A stretch of DNA of 64,000 nt from Mytilus californianus (GCF_021869535.1 NW_026262668.1:70019558-70083557), one strand, 5' to 3'. Numbered from the stretch's first letter, positions 1 through 12,880 are shown. Translations and numbers: made by a program. The notes: generated by a model not told the origin, from the letters alone.

Positions 1-2188
1 TTAAAAATAGTTGATACTTTATATATTGTAATTATTAATAAATGGTTTAAAGATGTAACAATAAATGATTATCCCATAATATATATATTTATAGAATTTT
101 TGAAATTTGATAAATATTTTATGAACTTTTTACTTTACAATCAACATCTTCTCTTTGCAAATTTCAGCTATATGAAGTTAAATGGATTTCACATGGACTG
201 ATACTGCTTTCATCTCACTAGACAATTTCTCCCTAAACTTTGTGTTTAAGTTTTACATTTAGATTCAAAATGTTGATAATTTGTATATTCTTTATTGAAA
301 GATTAGAAATATAAGATTTAAATGTTGTGTTTTCGAAAATTTATATGAAATGAAAGCAAATGATGATCATATAATAAGCATAAATCGTTTCCGCTCTTTT
401 TGCAAAATGTAAAGGTTACATGCTTTCATATTGTATAAATTTTCAAGAAAAAAAACTTTAGTTAAAGTAGAATGCTATTTCATCACCAGAATTACTCCTC
501 CCATGTATATATCACTAAAACAATATGCTAGCTATATTTGTGGACAATATTTGTAAACTAACATTGTAGCTTATTGTATGTATTGTTTTCCTAACTAAAT
601 TAGTTATTTTGACAAAAATTTTAATCATGACTCGTCAAAATTTTGTTGTTGAACTTTGTGCATCAAAATATTGATTTCATATCTTCTTTTATTTAGATTA
701 ATCATGTTAATATTGTTATAATTACCATTTAATTTTAAAAGTTGTGATATTAATTGAGTTAACAGAAATTTTAGAGTGCATCACTTTCTTAAAGGTAGAT
801 AATTATAAGAGTACAGAATATCAGGTTTTCTTCATACTGATTCTGTAAAATATCAGCTGCACAATATGAAGCTATTTGGTTCATGATTGTATTTATGTGT
901 GTTTTATGATAGAAACGATAGTTTACTTTGTTTTACTAGCAAACCATAAGAGGGCAATAAGTTGCAAAGTAATCAACATCAGGACAAACATTATGAAGTC
1001 AATGATAATCAAGTTCATGAAAAGTTATTTAGGTGGCCTCAAGCGTTTTTTTTTTATTTGTGTCATGATGAAAAACAAGTAGTTGACATACTTCTTATTA
1101 GCATGATAAAAGTTAATATTTTACTTTCAAATGGTTGAGATTTATTTGGACTTTCAGATATTCATATGTAGACTACTTCTTCCTACTGGTACAAGAGTTT
1201 GTTGTGCTTTTAAATGTATTTGAAATATGTGATCTTTGGCTACTTTTACAATTAATAATTTGCTTTTGGTTTAATGTTAAGATAAGATAATAATTTTCTT
1301 CCCTTTAGATGAATGGATGTGCAGTTGTTATGTAATTGATATTATTTGTCACAAATTTTTTACCTTGATTGATTACAACCACTTTAGAAGCCTTTTGCTG
1401 TGCAGCTGACTCTTTCATTGCTTTAATTTTAAATGATGTTCTTATCATTGAATTTAAATATTGTCAATGAATACATATTGAAATGTCAATACAAAATTAT
1501 CAGGAATAATGAGATATATTTGGTATACCTCAATGAGGCAGCAACTAAACAACATACTCACAAAACACAAAAGGTATCTAGAGATGAATATATATTAATT
1601 GATCACCTATATCTGGTTTCATATTTATAAACTTACTGCACTTTTTATTAAAGCAGCTTGATCAAAGAGATCAGTTTTAAGAAAAAAGTCCAATAAATTA
1701 CCTCAACTTACATTATGGATCTATACAAATTTCTTTGTTTAGCCTAAAATTCACCAATTTAGAGTCTGAAGGACTATATTCATTGTATATTGGTTATTCA
1801 CTTGCTCATATACCAAAATTAAAATAACATGACAACATTTGATGTAAATGATTATTTTGATGAGTTGAAAAGAGGTAGGGATGGATGAGCATGTGACCTA
1901 AGATATAAAGTGAAAACAATATATATCAAAAGTATTGTACTTATGTTGCTGTTCTTTATCTTAGTAATCACTGGAAAGTCATACGAGAAAGATGATCTTA
2001 TGTGATTCCATCTTACGACAAGGTCCTGGATCCTGAGTTTGACTTATGTAATACAGTTTGAAAATACTATCAAAATATTCAGTAGATGCTAAATGTATTT
2101 ATCATACATGTGTGTTGTCTTTTTCTTTAGTCTATCATTTTAGCTAGTATATTTATCAATTTTGAACATTATGATTTAATTGTTTTAG
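1..2188. other. AT-rich non-coding stretch, probably intron of the gene ending at 2794
   Basis: No exon could be recognised in this stretch. It ends in a pyrimidine-rich tract and AG at 2187-2188, just before the proline-rich exon, so at least its right end is probably intronic. At 816-890 there is a decayed half-copy of the hairpin element seen intact at 16855-17015 (shared 'caggttttctt' and 'gtaaaatatcagc'). Short ORFs here have no domain content. Confidence 0.5.
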
Positions 2189-2794
2189 GTCATTAAAGGA
2201 TCAGTAAGAGGACATTCTAATTCCACTTTGAATACTGAGACTGGAGAAAAACCAAGTTATCGTCCATTAGCACCAAGAACACCACCTCTGCCACGAAGAC
2301 CACTGCCACCACAACCTTCAGAATTGCGGACATCTAGGTCAATGGGCAGCATAGTTGAAGAATTGAAGAAAGAGGAAGAATCCAGTCAGAGCTGGCAATT
2401 TTCAAAAAACAATGAACTAGCAAACGCACTTAATGCTCAGTTTAAAAACAAAAATATGCCATCAAAACCTCCTCTGAAACCCCCTCATATGCCAACAAGA
2501 CCACCAAGAAGACCTCCTCCTCCTGGTTCAACATCATGTCCACGTAATATGAGTCCATCAACAAATTCAAATTTTGATTCACCTCCATTACCAGTGAAAG
2601 CAACAACCAAAACACTACCTTCACAAAGTCTGTCCTCGTCCACTACCAAATCTGGTTCCAATGGTTCAACTCGTAACATTCCTCCTCCTCCTTCTTACAA
2701 ACCTCCCCCTCCACCACCCTCCTTTAGAGCCCCACCCCCTCCATTGAAACAAAATAACAGTTTGCCTCCTTTACCCCCAAAAAAGAAAACTTAG
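2189..2794 (+). CDS. Terminal coding exon of an unidentified gene with a proline-rich, SH3-ligand-like C-terminal tail
   Basis: The open frame runs from the splice acceptor AG at 2187-2188 to the TAG stop at 2792-2794, giving 201 residues. In this frame the bases before the exon read TAG, so the frame cannot extend left without splicing, and the TTG at 2228 is not a start. The tail has repeated proline runs with basic residues: RTPPLPRRPLPPQP near residue 30, RPPRRPPPP near residue 107, then PPPPSYKPPPPPP and a C-terminal PPLPPKKKT. PPLPRR fits the class II SH3-ligand pattern PxxPx(R/K). A middle stretch (SMGSIVEELKKEEE) is likely helical. Such last exons are typical of cytoplasmic tails or adaptors such as ADAM metalloproteases or WASP-interacting proteins. 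The sequence does not decide between them, so I give no gene name. Upstream exons lie outside the window or were not recognised. Confidence 0.75.
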   Translation, partial: VIKGSVRGHSNSTLNTETGEKPSYRPLAPRTPPLPRRPLPPQPSELRTSRSMGSIVEELKKEEESSQSWQFSKNNELANALNAQFKNKNMPSKPPLKPPHMPTRPPRRPPPPGSTSCPRNMSPSTNSNFDSPPLPVKATTKTLPSQSLSSSTTKSGSNGSTRNIPPPPSYKPPPPPPSFRAPPPPLKQNNSLPPLPPKKKT

Positions 2795-3094
2795 GTAATA
2801 GTTGAAAAACGTTGGTAAATTGTGTTATGCTCTGCCATATTTTGACTCCTACTAAAGAAAAAAGAGCAAGAAGAGCAGGCAGACAGATATTTAGTTGATT
2901 TATGTTGCTGAAGTAAGAATAGCATTTAACTACATTTTAACTTGTTTTATCCATTGAAAGGTTAAGTATGACATCATCTTATGTGTTATACTTGTCATTT
3001 TTTTATGTTAATGAATGTTTTTAAAAGTTGATCTCAGTTTTGATATTTTGACTAACTTGATGGGTGTCTCAATGCCAATAATACAACATCTCCA

Positions 3095-3480
3095 TTTTTA
3101 AGCTCACCTAAGTGAGTTTTTCTCATTATTCGTCTCTGTCGTCGGCCGTTGTCGTTAACTTTTATAAAAATCTTCTTCTCTGAAACTATTTATCCCAAAT
3201 TTAACCAAACTTGGCCACAATCATCATTGGGGTATATAGTTTAAAAATATTTGTCCGATGGCCCAGCCTGCCAACCAAGGTGGCTGACATGGCTAAAAAT
3301 AAAACATAGGGGTAAAATGCAAGTTTTGTCTATTATCTTGTAAACCACTATAAATAGAGAAAATCTGACACATGCAAAAATGTTTGGAATGATGAGATCT
3401 ACCTGTTGTCCATTTATTCCCAGACTGTCAGAAGACTTTTTATAGGAGTTATTGCTCTTAAGGTGGTATGGGGGTATGAA
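3095..3480 (+). repeat. Dispersed bivalve-type repeat (copy 1)
   Basis: It begins 'agctcacctaagtgag' and contains a passage 'ggccacaatcatcattgg' that recurs, diverged, near 17930 in the transporter intron ('ggccacaatcactattaagg'). The shared order continues through a '...tggctaaaat...gttgtctattatcttg...aatagagaaaatctgac' region. It has no coding content. Boundaries are approximate. Confidence 0.6.
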
Positions 3481-4149
3481 CAAAAAATGATAGAATTTGT
3501 TAATGCTTCGCCAAAATGTAGAATATATTGTGATATGTTCAAATATATATTAAAATTGATAGGTCACCTAGCTTTTTTTCACGCTTTGATTGTGAAAATT
3601 TGATGCATTTTGCATGGATTATACAGGGAAAAACATCATAATGTGAATAGAAGGTAAACTAAATGATAGAATTGTGAAATAAGATACGAGAAGATAGCTC
3701 TTAGAAAATTCTTTCAGAATATCAAAAGTAAAAATTAGGTCACCGTTTGTTTTTCCCTGCCATAACATAAAACTGAAAAAAATCATGTAGATTCCTTTAG
3801 AAATAATGCTATTCTGCTATTTTAAAATCCAAGATGGCGAAAGACACCCATAAGACCTTAAATGATGAATTTTACCAACTTTTTAAACTTTTGCCCATTA
3901 TCTTGAAAATTATAATAGATGGAGAGAAACTTTTTGTGAATGGGATTTGCAGGTAATTTTAAAAGATAAAATTCCATTTAAAATGTTCATTAAGTACATT
4001 TATATGTTTCCATAACTAGACCTGTATATAAACAGAAACTGTTATCACACTCATAACTGCCTCAGATGGTTCCTTTGACAATGCAGCTTTTTATTACATC
4101 ATAATCTTCATGATTATTATATGAAGTTTGTTTTGATATTTCATTATTA

Positions 4150-4560
4150 GTCCCCTACTGGCAAAGCCGAAGGGGACTTCAGGTTTGGACTCTGTCCATC
4201 TCTGACTGTCTGTCTGGCAAATTGGTTTTCCACACTTTTTTTCTTCGTGCTTGAAGATATTGATTTAATATTTGATATATAGTTTTATCATGACCAGTTA
4301 CAAATACAGTTTGGAATTTGTTCCGGTCTGATGATTCTGTGAAAAGTTATGGTCCTTGCACTTATAAAATTCACTCAAGTAATAAGTTTTCCACATTTTT
4401 TTTGTCATGCTTGAATATATTGATTTGATATTTGGTATATAGTTTTACCATGACAAGTTACAGATCAGTTTTGAATTTTGTTCCGTTCAAATGATTCCTT
4501 TGCATAGTTATGGTCCTCGAGTTCGAATTTTGTTCTGTTCAGATGATTTTTCTGCTGACC
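4150..4560 (+). repeat. Dispersed repeat with two diverged ~155-bp units
   Basis: It starts with a small hairpin-forming head ('agtcccctactgg...ccgaaggggact') and then has two tandem units sharing 'tgcttgaagatattgattt', 'atatagttttaccatgac' and 'agttatggtcct'. The units begin near 4250 and 4410. Confidence 0.55.
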
Positions 4561-4890
4561 TGACTATTAATCTTGTTGATACCACTCCTTTTGTGAAACT
4601 TTATTCACAAGAAAAACTTTTTAAAATTTTTATTATAAACAGATTTAGTGTTCAATATTTGCACCAGGAGATATTTGGACTTAGTTTTTTTAATATAGAA
4701 AATATTACAAATTACCGATTAAGTTAGCATTTTGTTCCAGTACAATGCCTTTTTAACTTGTAGGAGACTATGTATTGCCATGCAATACTCTCAGAATGTT
4801 TGTTAAAAAAAGTTGTTATATTTTGTATGCTGTGATTCAATATTTATGTAATAATACTTTGTTTATTTTTGCCAGTATATTTATATCAGG

Positions 4891-4968
4891 CAGGGTCATA
4901 CTAATGAAATGTCACACAGGGTCATACTAATGAAATGTTACACAGGGTCATACTAATGAAATGTGAAA
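4891..4968 (+). repeat. Three-copy 26-bp tandem repeat
   Basis: Units start at 4891, 4917 and 4943 and share 'cagggtcatactaatgaaat'. The first two are nearly identical, which suggests recent slippage. No function is apparent. Confidence 0.9.
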
Positions 4969-4969
4969 G

Positions 4970-7600
4970 AGATGTGATCTATCTTAAAATATAGAACTGT
5001 AAATTCAGAAATTTTAGCATGTATATACTATTGCAATTGTTAGATAGAAAAAAAATGTGAGATTAATTTTTACGATTATTAGAAATGCTACACACATAAT
5101 TCTTTCAAAATTTTAGATGCAAGTTTTAATTTTTGCATATCAACCTATCCCGTCACAATTTTTGCAATTACAAAAACACTGCAAAAATTGCATTTACAGT
5201 AGTTTTATCATTTAGTCCAATAAACACATTTTTGTTTAAAACATATATCCTTTTCAGAGTTTGTTGATAATAGCTTGCCATATTGAAAAAAACATAACAC
5301 ACATGTAATCTGACTATTAATTTTATCCAGAAAAAAAAGTAAGCAATGTATTAGAATGATAATATCAATATTTATAATGATAAACAAGTTCGTTGTAGAA
5401 TTCATCTAGTCTTCATCATCATCATCATATATTTTTATTGTATTTTTTTTAGGTTTAATAGTATATTGATGAATACTGTTGCCTTTGTTTATTACACTTT
5501 ATAGTTTTCATTTAGTTTTTTCCATTTTTAAAATTATTTTAGTAGGGCATTAAAAATAAATAATATGATATATTCTTATATGAAAACTCTATACTGTGGA
5601 TTCATTCTAATATGTTTTTGGTTTATAGAAATTAAATAAAAAATTTTGTGGATTGATAAAAAATTGTATTTTTTGTGGATAATTAATTTTGTGGTTCTTA
5701 CTGTATAAATAGCATACAAGTCTATAGACAATTTGTATTTTTTTTTTAACAATTTGTTGTTCATCTATACCCATGAAAATTAGTATCCTGCAAATAGTAT
5801 TGCATCCATGGATCTCTAATATGATAATTTCAATCTTATATTCCTATAGGAGTAATACCACCATTGATTTTCCCCTATTAGTCTTTATTAAATTGGCACT
5901 TTTCAAACTATTGTGCAGAATTTATCTTTGTTTCAAATAAAGACATACTTGGCATGAGTAAAGTTTTATCCTGCCCAGTACTACAGACAAACATTCACAT
6001 AACATTTCATTGCATAAAAGATAATAAACATCACTGGAAGTTAACCAATCGAATGTTCACACCTTTTTTTCCTGTTAATGAGCTTTAGTAACCATGTAAC
6101 CTCAAGTTTCCAAAAATATTTTATAGAAACACCAAATAAAAAAAGAATGGTGCTTTGAAACACCCAAGATATATGTTAATGACTCAGATTTTTTTTTTCT
6201 ACAATGAAATGCAGGGTTAACTTCCTACAACTGTCAAATTCAAGGGAATATTTTTTTCCGACCCTTTTTCGTATGAAACTGGATGTGATGTACTATGATT
6301 GGTGGTATTACACCTATATGGTATCTGTTAAACACAGAATTTAATTATAATATGGTATATGTTAAACACAGGAGAAATATAATTACACTAATGAATTGTG
6401 AAAAATTTTATATATTCTATATGGTACTTGATAAACTACACTGACTTAAGTTCTTGTCTGTTTGGTTGTTGTATTGGTCAACAACATAAAATAGCCCAAA
6501 ACAGGAAAAATCAACATAAGGTCTTCAAACCATGGACAAGTGTCTGTTCAATATATCAAACGTAGATTGCTCAAGGTTTAGAAAGTTTGTTATTTTCAAA
6601 TATTGTACAAAATGAAGTAAGGTTTAAATGTGAGTGTATAAAGCTGAACTGTTCATCAATCAAAACATAACAAAATCAAATGTAAAATATTTTAATGAAC
6701 TGCTCAATGATCGTAAATAATTAATGGCAGCTCTTTATGATTCCTTTAAATAAGTATATATTTTGTGCTGGTAAGAATTATTTCTTAATGCATTTATATT
6801 TTATTACTTTATTTTCTGTATTTTAATGTATTGTGTTAGACAGCAATATTTTCCCTAACCAATATAACTCTTCTTTAGCTGTTCTGACTGGATTAAGTTT
6901 ACTAATTTTAAGTCTAAATTAAGTTTATGGAGCCCAGTTTTGATATACAAACTTCAGAAGAAAGAAATGATTGAAACTTGTTCAGGTTAAAGTTTTTAAA
7001 TAATTGATTTACTGCTAAACATTTTTAGAATGAAGCATTGAGAGTTTATTTGTAAAATGACAAAATAAAACTTTTTCACAATCAAAGACAACATAGATTT
7101 GGTGATGAATAACCATCTCACTCAATGTTGTATCTCCAACTAATATTATTAGTCAAAATGATTTTTATTCTTTATTCATGGTGTGCATTATTTTATGGAG
7201 AATGTATAATTGATAGTTTGTATTTGTTTTGTCTGATTTGTTTGGTTATAGTAGATTTTTTGGAAGCAAAACTGGTCATAAAAAAATGCCTTTAAAATAA
7301 GATAAGATTTTAAAAAGAAGCATGCTGTTGATGATTGACAGTATCAGTAAATGGCCAATTTATCAATTGATAATATAGTTTTACGATATTACGCATTATT
7401 GTTATAGTTAAAATTGTTCATGACAAAATACGGAGTGCAATAAATGATTCTTATAAGTATATAATACTCTTATATTTATTATCACTTGGAAGTATACTTT
7501 ATTTCAACATTTTTGACTTTCCGTTTGCTTTATGTGGCCACAGTGGAAGTATAATGTTGTGAGCTTTCCTTGCAGTACCTCTATACTATAAATAGATATG
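4970..7600. other. Intergenic AT-rich stretch
   Basis: No gene was recognised here. The only small features are a CAT triplet run near 5412-5426 and several decayed repeat fragments. Open frames are short and lack domain content. Confidence 0.5.
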
Positions 7601-7677
7601 AAGGATAAATGAGATGGGATATGATTGTCAATGAGACAACTATTTACCTCCCAAGTACCAGTTCTAGGGCAGAGACT

Positions 7678-7910
7678 TATGGCAAGCTGTTTTACTATTT
7701 ATTTTAACTTCAAGATATCTCATATAATATGTAAGATATCTAATATAATTGAATTCTAATAAGATATCTAATATACTTTATAAGATATTTTCTAAAGTTT
7801 ATAAGATATAGATATCTTATAAAATTTATAAGATATTTCATAAAGAAAATTATATGAGATATCTCATATACTATATAAGATATCTCATATAATTATACCC
7901 CACGCAACGG

Positions 7911-7942
<32 letters not shown>

Positions 7943-9621
7943 ATCCGTCAGTCCGTCCGTCCGTCAGTCCTGCTTCTTGTCATTGCAACTCCTCTCAAAC
8001 CACCCTACAGAATTTCACGAAACCTTTTTAGATAATAAGGACATACTATGTAGTTGTGCATATCGACAGGAAATTGCGATTCAATTTTTTTTCTAGGAGT
8101 TACGCCCCTTTGAACTTATTTACTTTAATGTACTACTGCAACAGTTTGTCATCGCAACTCCTCTCAAACCACATTACAGAATTTCATGAAACCTTTTCAG
8201 ATAATAAGGACATACTATGTAGATGTGCATATCGACAGGAAATTACGATTCAATTTTTTTTCCAGGAGTTACGCCCCTTTGAACTTATTTGCCCAATATA
8301 CTACTGCAACCTTTTGTCATCGCAACTCCTCTCAAACCACACAACAGAATTTCATGAAACCTTTTCAGATAATAAGGACATACTATGTAGATGTGCATAT
8401 GGACAGGAAATTACGATTCAATTTTTTTTCCAGGAGTTACGCCCCTTTGAACTTATTTGCCCAATATACTACTGCAACCTTTTGTCATCGCAACTCCTCT
8501 CAAACCACACAACAGAATTTCATGAAACCTTTTCAGATAATAAGGACATACTACGTAGATGTGCATATCGACAGGAAATTACGATTCAATTTTTTTTCCA
8601 GGAGTTACGCCCCTTTGAACTTATTTGCCCAATATACTACTGCAACCTTTTGTCATTGCAACTCCTCTCAAACCACACAACAGAATTTCATGAAACCTTT
8701 TCAGATAATAAGGACATACTATGTAGATGTGCATATGGACAGGAAATTACGATTCAATTTTTTTTCCAGGAGTTACGCCCCTTTGAACTTATTTGCCCAA
8801 TATACTACTGCAACCTTTTGTCATCGCAACTCCTCTCAAACCACACAACAGAATTTCATGAAACCTTTTCAGATAATAAGGACATACTACGTAGATGTGC
8901 ATATCGACAGGAAATTACGATTCAATTTTTTTTCCAGGAGTTACGCCCCTTTGAACTTATTTGCCCAATATACTACTGCAACCTTTTGTCATTGCAACTC
9001 CTCTCAAACCACACAACAGAATTTCATGAAACCTTTTCAGATAATAAGGACATACTATGTAGATGTGCATATCGACAGGAAATTACGATTCAATTTTTTT
9101 TCCAGGAGTTACGCCCCTTTGAACTTATTTGCCCAATATACTACTGCAACCTTTTGTTATCGCAACTCCTCTCAAACCACACAACAGAATTTCATGAAAC
9201 CTTTTCAGATAATAAGGACATACTATGTAGATGTGCATATTGACAGGAAATTATGATTCAATTTTTTTTTCTGATACAATTTTCTTACACTTATTTTATT
9301 TCTCCAAGTCATTGTGGGGACGTGGGGTATGTGAGCGCGCTCACTAAGGTTCTTTCATTTATAAGATATCTCACATTATTTTCTTTATAAGATATCTTAT
9401 AAAAACTGAATTATATAAGATATCTTATATAATTTATTAGATATCCTATATAGTTTATAAGATATCTCATATAATTTTTAAGACATCTTATAAATATTTT
9501 TATATGATATCTTATAAAGAAAACTATATGTGATATCTTATAAATTATATGAGATATCTTATAAACTATAAAGTTTATTTGATATCTTGAAGTTAAAATA
9601 AATAATAAAACAGCTTGCAAT
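7678..9621 (+). mobile_element. 1.94-kb non-autonomous element: terminal inverted repeats, 7-bp target duplication, 168-bp tandem core
   Basis: The ends are inverted repeats: 7682-7719 (starting gcaagctgtttta) matches the reverse complement of 9581-9618 at 37 of 38 positions. Both sides carry agagact (7671-7677 and 9622-9628), consistent with a 7-bp target duplication. Inside each end is a region of AT-rich palindromes around 'ataagatatcttata' (about 7713-7900 and 9355-9590). The middle is a tandem array with a 168-bp period. No transposase is present, so it is non-autonomous. The architecture resembles bivalve tandem-core elements such as the pearl type, but the clear inverted termini and duplication differ from the usual description. 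Confidence 0.8.
7975..9275 (+). repeat. 168-bp tandem array (about 7.7 units) forming the core of the element
   Basis: Successive units place the motif gttacgcccctttgaac exactly 168 bp apart (gaactt at 8281, 8449, 8617 and so on). Because 168 is a multiple of three and the unit lacks stops in two frames, long open frames of 395 and 356 codons run through the array. Their product would simply be a 56-residue repeat with no recognisable domain, so I read them as non-coding. The array follows a TCCGTCCGTC-rich head near 7930-7975. Confidence 0.95.
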
Positions 9622-9814
9622 AGAGACTCCCTCTTTTCTATAAAAGCAGGGTTAACCAACCATTTTCTTCAGAAAATGCATGTACCAAGTCACGAATATG
9701 AGAGTTTTTTTCCATTCGCTCTGTTGGTTGTAAACTCCAATGTTTTATTTTGTCTGTTTTTATGGTCTCCCTCTTTTCTAATTTACTTTGGAGTTCGATA
9801 TTTTGTTGTACTTT

Positions 9815-11612
9815 TTATAAGACCGCAAAAATTAAAAATTTTTTGGTCGTATATTGGTATGACGTTGGCGTCGTCGTCGTCGTTGTCGTCGTCGTCTGGC
9901 GTCGTCCAAAGACACATTAGTTTTCGCACTCTAACTTTAGTTTAAGTGAATGGATCTCCATGAAATTTTACCATAAGGTTCAATACCACGAAAGGAAGGT
10001 TGGGATTGATTTTGGGGGTTATGGTACCAACAGTTAAGGAATTAGGGGCCAAAAATAAGCATTTTTGTAACTTCCAGACAATAACTTGTGTGTAAGTTTA
10101 TGGATCTCTCTGACATTGTACCACAAGGTTCCATATCACAAAGGGAAGGCTGTAATTGATTTTGGGGGTAATAGCTCAAAATTTTAGGAATTAGGGGCAA
10201 AAAAAGGGGCAAAAAACAAGCATTTTTCTAGTTTCATGACAATAACTTGTGTGTAAGTGTGGATATTTCTGAAATTGTACTGCAAGGTACCATACCACAA
10301 AGGGAAGGCTGGTTTTGAGTTTGGGGGTGATGAATCATAAGGGGGTTCAAAAAATTTTGGAGGGGGGATTTTTTGTTTTTTTTGTTTTTTGTTTTTTTTT
10401 GTTTTTTTTTTCTTTTAAAATTTTCCATTTTAAGTTGGTTATTTCTGATTAATATTTAAAAGCAAATAATAATGATATGGTAGGAGATACACACCAAACA
10501 GGATGTGTAAATTATTATATAATAAGTATTGTGCAATAGCAAGAAATTTTCAATTGCACAGTATTGCACAATAGCAAGAAATCTTCAATTGCACAGTATT
10601 GCGCAATAGCAAGAAATCTTCAACTGCACAGTATTGCTCAATAGCAAGAAATATCCAATAGCACAATATTGCCCAATAGCAAGAAATTGTCAATTGTACA
10701 GTATTGCGCAATAGCAAGAAATATTCAATTGCACAGTATTGTGCAAAAGAAGATACTTCGTATAAATTGCTTATTTCTTGATCAATTTCAATGGGGTTTT
10801 ATTCTTGAATTCTTGGGGTTCTTTAATATGCTGAATCTAACCGTGTATTAAGTTTTTGGATTTTGGGCCCCATTTTTAAATTGGTCCACATTGAGGTCCA
10901 AAGGGTCCAAAATTTAACTTTGTTTGATTTCATCAAAAATTGAATTATTGGGGTTCTTTGATATGCCGAATCTAACCGTGTATTTAGATTCTTAATTTTT
11001 GGTTCCGTTTTCAGATTGGTCTACATTAAGGTCCAAAGGGTCCAAAATTAAACTTAGTTTGATTTTAACAAAAATTGAATTTTTAGGGTTCTTTGATATG
11101 CTGAATCTAAACATGTATTTAGATTTTTGATTATGGGCCCAGTTTTCAAGTTGGTCCAAATCGGGGTCCAAAATTAAACTTTGTTTGATTTCAACAAAAA
11201 TTGAATATATGAGGTTCTTTGATATGCTGAATCTAACCATGTATTTAGATTTTTGATTTTTGGGCCCCGTTATCAACTTTGTCCACATTGAGGTCAAAAG
11301 GGTCCAAAATTAAACTTTGTTTGATTTCATCAAAAATTGAATTCTTGGGGTTCTTTGATATGCTGAATCTAACCATGTATTTAGATTTTGGATATTGGAC
11401 CATAATAGGTGAATGTCCAATTTAAAATTTTTAAGTTCTTAGACCACATTCATTCTGTGTCAGAAACCTATGCTGTGTCAAATATTTAATCACAATCCAA
11501 ATTCAGAGCTGTATCAAGCTTGAATGTTGTGTCCATACTTGCCCCAACTGTTCAGGGTTCGACCTCTGCGGTCGTATCAAGCTGCGCCCTGCGGAGCATT
11601 TTATTTACTTTT
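9815..11612 (+). repeat. Composite dispersed repeat, copy A (about 1.8 kb)
   Basis: It opens with a hairpin 'gaccgcaaaaatt...aattttttggtcgtat' and a GTC/GTT triplet run (about 9867-9907). Then come three diverged ~200-bp units ('acaataacttgtgtgtaagt'), a 35-bp array (10530-10745) and five tandem units of 125-136 bp carrying 'ggttctttgatatgctgaatc' (starting near 10813, 10947, 11083, 11208 and 11344). It ends in 'gacctctgcggtcgtatc' near 11570 and a GC-rich tail. The head (tatgaccgcaaaa) and the reverse complement of the tail (tacgaccgcagag) are similar, hinting at short terminal inverted repeats. Confidence 0.75.
10525..10745 (+). repeat. 35-bp tandem array containing the palindrome ATTGCGCAAT (in copy A)
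   Basis: About six units read 'caatagcaagaaatcttcaa' followed by 'ttgcacagtattg', repeating every ~35 bp. The unit junction forms the palindrome attgcgcaat. Confidence 0.9.
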
Positions 11613-12459
11613 GAACTTTGAAACCTCCCCCTTTAGACATGACACCTGCAAGGGGATTCCAAAATTTCCTGCTTTGAAAAACAATTACCATATTTTCACC
11701 CCATTTCATCATTTGACTTGATTTGATAGATCTTAGTATTTATTATTCTCAATGCATTGTAAAAACAACCCATAGTTTTGTACAAGACATCTCAGTTGAT
11801 AAAAAATGATGTTTTAATTTTAAATTAAATCCATGTAAAAATTATCAAAATATATCTGCTTGAGTTGAAATATTTAAATACTTTGTATCTTAACACAAAA
11901 TTTTGAACGAAAAAGGTTGTCATGCATTATGCATATTAACCTGCTTTAGCTGATCAAACTTATAGGTCGGCAGATATGAATATGCATTACAAGGATGGAT
12001 TAGCTCAGTAATATCCTTGTTATTATTAATTATTATATGACCGCAAAAATTTTTTGCGTCGTATAATGCTATGGTGTCAGCGTCACATTTGGTTTCTGGA
12101 CAATAACTTTAGTTTAAGTGAATGCATCTCTAAGAAATTTTACCAGAAGGTTCAATACCACAAAAGGAAGGTTGGAATTGATTTTGGGGGTTTAATGGTA
12201 CCAACAGTTTAAGAATTAGGGGCCAAAAACAAGCATTTTTGTGGTTTCTGGACAATAACTTGTGTGTTAGTGTATAGATCTCTCAGAAATTGTACCACAA
12301 GGTTCCATATCAGAAAGGGAATGCTGGCATTGAGTTTGGGGGTAATTGCCCCAACGATTCAGGAATTAGGGCCAAAAAAGGGGCCAAAGCAAGCATTTTT
12401 CTAGTTTCCAGACAGTAACTTGTGTTTTAGTGTATGGATCTCTCTAAAATTGTACTACA

Positions 12460-12880
12460 AGGTTCTGCTCAATAGCAAGAAATCTTCAATTGCACAGTAT
12501 TGCGCAATAGCAAGACATCTTCAATTGCACAGTATTGCGCAATAGCAAGAAATCTTCAATTGCACAGTATTGCCCAATAGTAAGAAATCTTCAATTGCAC
12601 AATAATGCGCAATAGCACAGTATTGAGCAATAGCAAGAAATCTTCAATTGCACTGTATTGGGCAAAAGCAAGAAATCTTCAATTGCACAGTATTGCGCAA
12701 TAGCAAGAAATCTTCAATTGCACAGTATTGCGCAATAGCATATTATTGCGCAACAACAAAGTATTGGGCAATAGCACAGTATTGCGCAATAGCAAGAAAT
12801 CTTCAATTGCACAGTATTGCAAAATAGCAAGAAATCTTAAATTGCACAGTATTGCGCAATAGCAAGAAATCTTCAATTGA
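12460..12880 (+). repeat. 35-bp tandem array, about 12 units (in copy B)
   Basis: Units carry 'gcgcaatagcaagaaatctt' and repeat every 35 bp (for example 12502 and 12537). Several shortened or rearranged units lie between about 12600 and 12780, where 'caatagcacagtattg' replaces the full unit. Confidence 0.9.

Noticed and set aside
2228-2230. Start codon of the proline-rich protein
   Set aside because: The triplet is TTG and the frame continues upstream to an AG at 2187-2188, so this is an internal part of an exon.
8056-9256. Open frames of 395 and 356 codons
   Set aside because: They arise from a stop-free 168-bp tandem unit whose length is a multiple of three; two frames are open at once and the translation has no domain.
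12460-12880. CRISPR-like regular array
   Set aside because: The 35-bp units are directly adjacent without unique spacers, and the genome is animal.
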